Origin: Vibrio spartinae
GTDB taxonomy: Bacteria; Pseudomonadota; Gammaproteobacteria; Enterobacterales; Vibrionaceae
Length of the DNA: 64,000 nucleotides
Assembly: GCF_024347135.1 (NCBI RefSeq)
Contig: NZ_AP024907.1
Span: 1,541,001-1,605,000, forward strand
Direction of reading: 5' to 3'
How positions within the stretch are numbered: position 1 is the stretch's first letter; each line of letters starts with the position of its first letter. The position numbers were made by a program, and so were the translations under genes. Positions 57,367 through 64,000 of this stretch are shown in pieces. The notes below the pieces were generated by a model. It made no database searches. It saw only the letters and a list, made by a program, of their open reading frames with translations, and had not been told where the DNA came from.

Positions 57367-57724
57367 TAAAACTATATTGTTTATTTACATTTGGTTACAA
57401 CTTTTAGGTTGTCACAGATAAAACCTGTCTTGGCGTTTAACATCCAGAGAATGCTTTTATTGAATTAAGAGTTACGTGATACGTTTTTATGACTGAGTAA
57501 CAAGCCTGAAATCATATTCTTCATGGTAAGAAAAGAGTTACTGTAGAAGAGTTTTCTGTGTCATTACCATCGACTGATGGGGGCTCATTACCGAAAATAT
57601 TAACGTTTATCATTCGATGAAAAGGATGTTTTAGAAGGGTACAGCGAGTCGAATATATCGCTAAATATGACGACATAAGAATATCTTAAAAACATCCAAC
57701 TTAAATAATCACCATGAGAATATT
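57367..57724. other. AT-rich spacer before the MFS gene
   Basis: 358 bases, AT-rich, no gene seen. Expected to hold the MFS promoter; a GAGAA motif lies just before its ATG. Confidence 0.5.
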
Positions 57725-58954
57725 ATGAAAACCTCCAATACATTCGGTGAAAGAAAGGTAAATAAATCTTATATTGCAGTTACTTTTGCTCTGGCTCTTT
57801 CAGGTCTCTCTGAATTAGCATCAATTTATTTTGTTCAGCCTCTGCTTCCTTTTCTTTCTGATAAATATCATATTCCTGTCGACCATGTGAGTATTATTCT
57901 GTCGGTTGAAATGGCTTTATTAGCGATAGGTCTTCTGTTTACCGGAAGCCTCTCTGACCGGTTTGGCCGGAAAAAGCTAATTGTGACTTCTCTGTTTTCC
58001 GGCGCGATACTGACTTGTTGTTGCTCGTTTATTACTTCCTGGAATGTTCTGGTTGCGGTAATGGGGCTTTTGGGGCTGACACTCAGTGGCATCGCTGCGG
58101 CGGCAACGGCATACATCAGTGAAGAAGTCGCTCCGGCTGTTGCTGGTATCGTAACCGGATATTTTGTGTTTGGTAACTCAATGGGCGGGATGTCAGGCCG
58201 TGTCTTTGCCAGTCAGATGATCGAACATACCACGCTACATAATATTTTTTATGGATTTTCGATATTACTATTGTGTGTTTCTGTTTTAGTTCTGGTTACT
58301 TTGCCTGAATCCAAAAACTTTAAACCGACGCCGAAATTGAATCTGAGCCGGATGATTAACGGTATGGGAGAACATTTCAGAAATAAAATGATTTCGCCTG
58401 TTTACTGTCTGGGATTTATTATGTTTGGTTCATTTGCATCACTATATAACTACCTGACTTTCTATGTTTCTCATAAACCATTTAACCTGACACATGCACA
58501 GGCCGGTTTAATTTCAGTCTGTTTTATCTTAAGTGTGATCACGGCGCCTCAGGCTGGCCGCCTTGCAAATAAATTCGGTGCAACTAAAGTCTTAACCGGA
58601 TTATTTTCAGTCATGATCGTGGGGATGTTGTTGGCATTGACACACACACTGACGTCGTTACTTATCGGTGTTGTGATTTTTACCAGTTGTTTCTTTGGAT
58701 GCCACTCTGTCTGTCTGCGGTGGGTAAACAAAAATGCGACTCATAACAGAGGTCAGGCAACGTCTCTGTATCTGTTCTGTTACTACCTAGGTGGTTCTAT
58801 ACTTGGTTACTGTAACGGATATGTTTATACCTATTTCGGATGGGCGGGTATGGCAACGTTTGTTATCGCTCTTTTGTGTATCGGTATTTGCATTGCAACT
58901 TATTTAAAAGCTCAGATCCAGCGTAATGAGACGCTGATCGCTGTCAGAAGCTAA
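57725..58954 (+). CDS. MFS efflux transporter, YnfM-like
   Basis: 409 residues with 12 predicted membrane segments. The MFS signature between TM2 and TM3 reads GSLSDRFGRKK. The central charged loop contains LPESKNF, and the second half repeats the motif as GRLANKFGATK. YFVQPLLPFLSDKY near TM1 is typical of the YnfM-like drug:proton subgroup. Substrate unknown. Stands alone between the apbE and two-component loci. Confidence 0.85.
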   Translation: MKTSNTFGERKVNKSYIAVTFALALSGLSELASIYFVQPLLPFLSDKYHIPVDHVSIILSVEMALLAIGLLFTGSLSDRFGRKKLIVTSLFSGAILTCCCSFITSWNVLVAVMGLLGLTLSGIAAAATAYISEEVAPAVAGIVTGYFVFGNSMGGMSGRVFASQMIEHTTLHNIFYGFSILLLCVSVLVLVTLPESKNFKPTPKLNLSRMINGMGEHFRNKMISPVYCLGFIMFGSFASLYNYLTFYVSHKPFNLTHAQAGLISVCFILSVITAPQAGRLANKFGATKVLTGLFSVMIVGMLLALTHTLTSLLIGVVIFTSCFFGCHSVCLRWVNKNATHNRGQATSLYLFCYYLGGSILGYCNGYVYTYFGWAGMATFVIALLCIGICIATYLKAQIQRNETLIAVRS

Positions 58955-59206
58955 TTTGGTCTGAGCTTATCCTTTTCTGGATAGTCAGACAGGATTGAAT
59001 GTCGGTAACTCAAAACGGATGAGTTACTGGCATGATTCATTGCGGGTGCCTAGTTCCCATTTCCCTTCTTGTTGTCACCCGATTTTACGTTGAATGACAT
59101 GAGCAATTGAGTTCATTAAAACTATTTTTAATTCTTCACATGAGATAGATCAGTATAATAGGGTAGCATTACGATTTGGAAAAGCGGTTCAGTTGGGGGA
59201 ACAATA
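58955..59206. promoter_or_regulatory. Intergenic region with possible kinase promoter
   Basis: 252 bases. TATAAT at 59154-59159 is a good -10 candidate; no matching -35 is seen, so activation may be needed. TGAGATAGATCA nearby is a weak CRP-like dyad. GGGGGA at 59196 serves the GTG start. Confidence 0.35.
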
Positions 59207-60844
59207 GTGGTAAGAAATATTATCTACCTTAAAAAAAGGTCGTATTACTTTAAACTGGTCGTGACCATTAATGTTGTTTGCTTTATCGGTCTAGTGCTTG
59301 TTGCCCTGAATCTCTATAACCGGAATTTCTCTGAAAATCTTCAAGAATTGAAAAACTACGGGTTATCTCAGGCAAGAGTGATTGCTCATGATCCGCTATT
59401 GTCTGAACAAGTATTTAAGAAAGACATCAAAAAATTGACCGCGATTGCTCAAAAGTATCAATGGGGAGGCGAAATTGAGTACATCTCTATCTCAAACACT
59501 CATGGTATCCGGTTATTTCATAGTAAAGGCTATGAGATCGGCCACAAAATTCATTCTAATAAAATTGATGAAATTGCGCAGGGAAAGGAAATCTCAGATG
59601 TAAGTGAAGGGTTATACGGGCGGGTATTGGTCAAGGCTCGAGTGCCGATTTTTTATCATGATCGCTTTATCGGAATTGTTTCTACCGGAATCTCTTACCC
59701 TAAGTTCATTGAAAAACAGAAAAAAGATCTGAATGAAATTGCAATGCTATTTATTGCTGCCTGGTTCATTAATCTGGGGATTAGTTATTTATTAATCCGC
59801 AGCTTACGTTACCGGTTAAACTTAATGACACCCGAGCAGATAGAAAAAGGCTTTGTTTATCGTCAGTATATTCTTGATTCCGTTTATGAGGGGATTGTCG
59901 CTGTAGACAAAGAAGATAATGTGGTTCTGATTAATGATGCTGCAATAGAATATTTGGACATTCTTGACGACGACATCCGTGGGAAACCCATTTCAGATTA
60001 TATCTTTAATACGGACTTTTTTAGCAGTAACTCTCTTGAAGAGCTGAAAGACGAAACCATTCTTTGTAATGGTCATTCTCTGATTGCAACCCGTAAACCC
60101 ATATACGATAAACAGGGTCATGAGCTCGGTTTAGTTGTGAGTTTTCGCATTAATACGATGCAAAATGAACTGGAAAACAAAATGAACCAGTATGCAAAGG
60201 ATAAAGACAATCTCAGAGCGATCATTCATGAGTTCAACAACCAGATGTCGGTGATTTATGGCTTACTTGAGATGAGGCGTTATGACAGTGTATTGCAATA
60301 CATTAATACGGAATTTTCGACCCGGCAGAATGATGTTCGTGAAATCTCAAGAATGTTACCCGTTCCTGATCTTGCGGCAATGTTCCTGAGTAAAAGAGCC
60401 CGGGCGAAAGAGTTGAACATTACGCTCGAAATTGATCCGATGAGTCGTATTGACAGTAAGCTGTTACCCATTGATATACAGGATATCACTTGTATTATTG
60501 GCAACTTAATCAGCAATGCTTTTGAGGAAATAGTGAACAGTAACGCTGAGCAACGGGTTGTCAGTCTGTATGTCTATCAGAGTGATGAGTTCATTATTGA
60601 AGTCGCAGACAGTGGAAGAGGGGTTTTCGAAGAAGACGTAGACAAAATTTTTGAGCGTGGTGTTACTTCGAAAGATGGTGATAATCACGGCATTGGTTTG
60701 CATCTGGTTAAGATGCTGGTCGAGCAGGCCGGAGGGCGAATTGTTATTGAAGAGTCAGATTTTGGCGGTGCTTTATTTATTGTGTTTATTCCGTTAAAAA
60801 TTTGTTCTATATCAAAGCAATCGACATATGTTGAAGTGGATTAA
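59207..60844 (+). CDS. CitA/DcuS-family sensor histidine kinase
   Basis: 545 residues from GTG with GGGGGA upstream. TM1 (about 17-37), a periplasmic PDC/PAS sensor (38-178, ending VGIVSTGISYPKF-like), TM2 (179-200), a cytoplasmic PAS (215-330, LDSVYEGIVAVDKEDNVVL region) and a kinase core. The phosphorylation site is His in LRAIIHEFNNQM, the H-box of the CitA/DcuS group. N box IGNLISNAFEEI, DSGRG and GIGLHLV form the ATP site. It precedes a dicarboxylate-type transporter, so it likely senses citrate or a C4-dicarboxylate. Its cognate regulator is probably the minus-strand gene at 62687. Confidence 0.92.
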   Translation: MVRNIIYLKKRSYYFKLVVTINVVCFIGLVLVALNLYNRNFSENLQELKNYGLSQARVIAHDPLLSEQVFKKDIKKLTAIAQKYQWGGEIEYISISNTHGIRLFHSKGYEIGHKIHSNKIDEIAQGKEISDVSEGLYGRVLVKARVPIFYHDRFIGIVSTGISYPKFIEKQKKDLNEIAMLFIAAWFINLGISYLLIRSLRYRLNLMTPEQIEKGFVYRQYILDSVYEGIVAVDKEDNVVLINDAAIEYLDILDDDIRGKPISDYIFNTDFFSSNSLEELKDETILCNGHSLIATRKPIYDKQGHELGLVVSFRINTMQNELENKMNQYAKDKDNLRAIIHEFNNQMSVIYGLLEMRRYDSVLQYINTEFSTRQNDVREISRMLPVPDLAAMFLSKRARAKELNITLEIDPMSRIDSKLLPIDIQDITCIIGNLISNAFEEIVNSNAEQRVVSLYVYQSDEFIIEVADSGRGVFEEDVDKIFERGVTSKDGDNHGIGLHLVKMLVEQAGGRIVIEESDFGGALFIVFIPLKICSISKQSTYVEVD

Positions 60845-60995
60845 TTTACGGAATAGTTATTTAATGGAATTAAAACCATTAAACCCATATTGTTGATTTT
60901 CACTTGATTATTCAAAGTTTATTGTCACAGATGAAATTCTTATTTGAATTTACTATCTACTCAGTTATTTATTTTAATGTTGAGAGTGACAAATT

Positions 60996-62438
60996 ATGAC
61001 TTCGACACTGATGAGCGAAAGGCTCGAACGAGAGCCCTTGATTAACAAGAGATTGTTATCGATATTATTGGTCGTTATTGTTCCACTTCTATTTTATATA
61101 TTACCAGCTCCGGAAGGTTTATCTGTCCAGGGATGGCATTTATGTGGGTTGTTTATTGCGACAATTCTTGGATTAATTTTTAAACCTTTTCCTGCCCCTG
61201 TGATTTTATTATGCGTGATTTCGGTTATCGGTCTGACTGGCGGAGATACGAAGCTAGCGTTAAGCGGATATTCATCCACGACAACTTGGATCGTATTTTC
61301 TGCGTTAATTATGAGTAACGCAATTCTGGTCACTGGTCTGGGAAAACGGATTGGATATCTTCTGATTGATAAGTTCGGAAAAACCAGTCTGAGACTGGGG
61401 TATGTTCTGGCGATGCTGGACTTGATTATTGCCCCCTGTACACCATCGATTACGGCCAGAGCCGGTGGTATTGTCTTCTCTGTTGCGAAAAGTATTTCAG
61501 CTTCTCTGAATTCCTATCCGGATTCAGGTGCCAGAAAAATTGGTTCTTATCTGATGATGAACTCGTTTTTAAATACTAAATCAACAGCTTATGTTTTCTT
61601 GACCGCGGCTGCTCCCAACCTTCTGATTTTACCGTTTATTAAAGACATTCTTGGCGTTGATCTAACATGGACGAGCTGGTTCGTTGGTGCTGTTGTTCCT
61701 GGTATGGTCATGCTGCTTCTGACACCGCTGATTATCTATATGGTTTATCCACCGGAAGAGAAGAAAATCGACAATAAGCGCATTGCTAAAGAAGGCCTGA
61801 AAGAGCTTGGTGCGTTTAGTAAAAAAGAAAAAATGCTGGGTATTATTTTCTTGCTGGCTTTAGCCGGTTGGGTGATGGGTTCTGTATTTCATCTGAGTGC
61901 AGCCGTTGTTGCGATAGCAGCGTTTATGTTGATGATCCTCTGTGGTGTTATGTCCTGGGATGATGTATTACAAGCTAAAGGTGCATGGACTGTGCTGGTT
62001 TGGTTTGGTGGTGTCATCGGACTGTCCGCTTCTTTGAAAGCAGAAGGCTTCTTCTCTTGGCTTGGCTCATTGCTGAATCATTTTGCCAGTACCGATACTA
62101 ACACTACGCTGGCCTTTGTGATGATTGTATTGTGTAGTGTGTTGGTTCGTTATTTCATTGTTTCCGGTTCGGCATACGTTGTATCGATGATCCCCGTGTT
62201 CTTTACACTGGGTCTGCTGATGGGGGTTTCTCCTGGTCAGTTAGCTATCGCACTGGCATGTTCTACCGTTTATGGTAGTGGGATTACTCACTATAGTAGT
62301 GCTGCCGGCCCCATTATCTTTAGTGAAAATTATGTACCGCTGAAAAACTGGTGGACAGTCGGGGCTGTGGTTACTTTCATTAACTATGCGATTAATATGA
62401 CACTCGGTCTGTGGTGGTGGAATATACTCGGACTATAG
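60996..62438 (+). CDS. DASS/CitT-family carboxylate transporter
   Basis: 480 residues with about 12 hydrophobic segments. It has the CitT/TtdT/SodiT arrangement: LFIATILGLIFKPFPAPVI near TM2, APCTPSITARAGGI in place of the SNT motif, LNTKSTAYVFLTAAAPNLL, and HYSSAAGPIIF near the C-terminus. These proteins exchange citrate, tartrate, succinate or fumarate. GAGAGTG precedes the ATG. It lies between a CitA-type kinase and a CitB-type regulator, which fits induction by its own substrate. Confidence 0.9.
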   Translation: MTSTLMSERLEREPLINKRLLSILLVVIVPLLFYILPAPEGLSVQGWHLCGLFIATILGLIFKPFPAPVILLCVISVIGLTGGDTKLALSGYSSTTTWIVFSALIMSNAILVTGLGKRIGYLLIDKFGKTSLRLGYVLAMLDLIIAPCTPSITARAGGIVFSVAKSISASLNSYPDSGARKIGSYLMMNSFLNTKSTAYVFLTAAAPNLLILPFIKDILGVDLTWTSWFVGAVVPGMVMLLLTPLIIYMVYPPEEKKIDNKRIAKEGLKELGAFSKKEKMLGIIFLLALAGWVMGSVFHLSAAVVAIAAFMLMILCGVMSWDDVLQAKGAWTVLVWFGGVIGLSASLKAEGFFSWLGSLLNHFASTDTNTTLAFVMIVLCSVLVRYFIVSGSAYVVSMIPVFFTLGLLMGVSPGQLAIALACSTVYGSGITHYSSAAGPIIFSENYVPLKNWWTVGAVVTFINYAINMTLGLWWWNILGL

Positions 62439-62480
62439 ATTTTCCCCTGAGTCACATTGATCAGTTTAGATAAATCGAAA

Positions 62481-62532
62481 AAGCTGCCCGGTTGATATCT
62501 CGTTTCAGATGAGAAATCCTGGGCAGTTTTGT
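62481..62532. terminator. Bidirectional terminator between transporter and regulator
   Basis: CTGCCC/GGGCAG with an inner GATATCTC/GAGAAATC stem. TTTT follows on the plus strand and CTTTTTC on the minus strand. A second hairpin TTCCCGC/GCGGGAA lies at 62657-62673, close to the end of the regulator gene. Confidence 0.7.
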
Positions 62533-62686
62533 GTCTGGCCGATGAAAAGAAAAATTAATGGCTTCTGGTATAAAACCGTTTAGCCAGGCATCTGTGCGTA
62601 TGGGGTGCGTACTGATACAAAAGAGAAGCAAAAGAGAAGGTATACAGAAAGGGTGATTCCCGCGAGGCGGGAACATAAGGTATAAA

Positions 62687-63373
62687 TCAGTTGACAGCTT
62701 TGCTGAAGAATCGTTGAGGTCGGCCCACTTTCCCGTGTTTGACGGTCGCTTTTAAATACCCGCTGCTGACCGCGTATTCAAGATATCTTCTGGCGGTTGT
62801 CCGGCTGACAGAGGCTTCGGCACTGACCTGCACAGAAGTGTAGCTCTGGTCTTTTGAAAAGACAGCCAGAATTTGCTGTAAGGTAATTTCATCGATGCCT
62901 TTGGGATGTCTTATGCCTTCTTCTGAGTTATTGTGCTTGTTGTACATTTTCTTGATGAAAGTTTGGTCAACCTGGCCGTCTTGATTAAGGCTGATTTCTT
63001 TATGGAACTGATAGTAGCGTCCCAGAGTTTCAGAAATTTGATCCAGCGCAAATGGTTTGATGATGTAGTCAAAAGCACCCAGACGAATGGCGTTTGTCGC
63101 TGTTTCAATATCATTTGCCGCAGTAATAAAGATGACATCAATGTTGCTATTCTGAGAGCGAAGTCTGCGGAAAAATTCAATGCCGGTTCCGTCTGGTAAG
63201 TAGTTGTCCAGTATGATCAGCTTCACTGAAAAGTGATTGAGCATCATCCTTGCATCAGCAAGTGATTTGGCTGTGCCGACAACTCTGAATGGGTATATTT
63301 GAGAAATATGGTCAGATAATAGGCCCGAAATCTCTTTAATATCTTCAACGATTAATAAATCAATTCTGTTCAT
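62687..63373 (-). CDS. CitB/DcuR-family response regulator
   Basis: 228 residues. The receiver domain has LLIVEDIKE, the phospho-acceptor Asp in LIILDNYLPDG, the conserved Thr in IFITAANDIE and Lys in YIIKPF. A linker precedes a C-terminal HTH (SVQVSAEASVSRTTARRYLEYAV as pattern), typical of the CitB/DcuR/DpiA family. It is convergent with the transporter and separate from the kinase by 1.8 kb, whereas such pairs are usually adjacent. A CRP-like site lies upstream of its start. Confidence 0.92.
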   Translation of the reverse strand: MNRIDLLIVEDIKEISGLLSDHISQIYPFRVVGTAKSLADARMMLNHFSVKLIILDNYLPDGTGIEFFRRLRSQNSNIDVIFITAANDIETATNAIRLGAFDYIIKPFALDQISETLGRYYQFHKEISLNQDGQVDQTFIKKMYNKHNNSEEGIRHPKGIDEITLQQILAVFSKDQSYTSVQVSAEASVSRTTARRYLEYAVSSGYLKATVKHGKVGRPQRFFSKAVN

Positions 63374-63429
63374 AGAATAATTTAGCCTTGACTAAAATTG
63401 ATGAAACTAGCGGGTAATTTTCCATTATA

Positions 63430-63445
63430 AGTGATAGATGTCACA
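63430..63445 (-). promoter_or_regulatory. Possible CRP-binding site upstream of the response regulator
   Basis: AGTGA-TAGATG-TCACA matches TGTGA-N6-TCACA in 9 of 10 positions, 57 bases upstream of the start codon. Catabolite control would suit a carboxylate-uptake system. Confidence 0.5.
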
Positions 63446-64000
63446 ATAACACAGATGCCAAATAAAGGAAGTGAACGAAGGCAAGATAATAGTATTTTTT
63501 AAAATTAAGATCTAGTGATGTCTGACAGAGCCTTCCATCTAAAACATGGGTTGAACTCGGGGTTGATCTGAATCAATCGCTGAATAAATGTTGTTCATGA
63601 ATCTGTCGTCGTAAAGTGACCTGTCGTTATAAAATAAATAGTTAAAGCAATTACTTTGGTAGAAATGAATACAATATTCAAATGGATTTATACATCATGG
63701 CTCGGTGATTTTTTACAAAGTAGGTTAGAACTGTTTGAAATAATAATGGATGACTTAAGAATTTATTAGTGAATGAGTATTGCTTTGACTGGGGAATATT
63801 TTTCAGGATATCTGAACGAGTTAGTCAGTATGATCGGTTGAGGTCTTGATTAATATATGTTTATTGCCAGTATTTATCAGTTATTCCAGCCATGAGTTAG
63901 AAAAATATTTCTGAGCTGGATAATGAGGGGTGTGTTGCTTCGAGTAAAATCCGCCTTCTCACGAGCTAAGCCGGCGGATTTTTACTTCAGATATCATCAG
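63446..64000. other. Right-end non-coding region with terminator
   Basis: No gene supported. A hairpin AAATCCGCC/GGCGGATTT with T-runs on both strands (63946-63983) is a likely bidirectional terminator for a gene beyond the window. The rest is AT-rich. Confidence 0.6.

Noticed and set aside
1..64000. CRISPR array
   Set aside because: No regularly spaced short direct repeats were seen; the repeats present are the leader units, attC sites and IS remnants.

Overview
The window looks like a chromosomal segment of a Vibrionaceae bacterium, most likely a Vibrio. This is an inference from an AlaE homologue, a fused acrylate/fumarate-type reductase with its ApbE flavin transferase, a block of integron gene cassettes with attC sites, and moderate-GC coding. 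No species can be named from the sequence alone.

Bases 1-25087 hold the 3' part of a co-directional NRPS/PKS assembly line. It has five megasynthase genes and a type II thioesterase, with genes overlapping by 4 to 11 bases or nearly abutting. Its start lies upstream of the window. The domain order read here is (C)-A(Ser)-PCP-Cy-A(Cys)-PCP-Ox / C-A(Glu-like)+FkbM methyltransferase-PCP-KS-ACP without AT / C-A(beta-Ala-like)-PCP / KS-AT(malonyl)-ACP / C-A(Thr-like)+N-methyltransferase-PCP-reductase, then TEII. The inferred scaffold is ...Ser-thiazole-(Glu-like)-C2-betaAla-C2-(N-Me-Thr-like), released reductively. No KR, DH or epimerisation domain is visible.

Bases 25166-26820 are backbone: a UPF0149 protein, the alanine exporter alaE and tRNA-Ser(GGA) with its promoter and terminator. 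Directly after the tRNA comes an accessory region (26841-39285) marked by three copies of a conserved leader repeat. Two copies precede full genes for a nucleotidyltransferase-HEPN fusion; the first stands alone. Around and between them are a periplasmic RNase T2, a frameshifted leucine-rich-repeat gene, an unrecognised 618-residue protein, a DSR1-type SIR2 anti-phage protein and a likely toxin/immunity pair. The two roughly 1-kb MNT-HEPN units are direct repeats flanking about 9.8 kb.

Bases 39830-50610 are an integron-cassette-like region without an integrase in view: hypothetical membrane proteins, a reversed ccdAB pair, a HIT protein, a 2H phosphoesterase and an APH-family kinase. Several attC sites or half-sites are visible. 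At least four degraded IS110/IS1111-family transposases lie here, several abutting attC halves. Also here are an uspA-yeiH pair and the fused stumps of a divergent SDR/HxlR gene pair.

Bases 50816-57167 form a likely acrylate/enoate module: a LysR regulator, acuI (acrylyl-CoA reductase), a three-domain OYE / FMN-binding / FAD reductase, and a cytoplasmic ApbE that would load its FMN. Bases 57725-63373 carry an MFS efflux protein and a CitA/DcuS-type kinase, DASS carboxylate transporter and CitB/DcuR-type response regulator. The last 600 bases hold a possible CRP site and a terminator but no gene.
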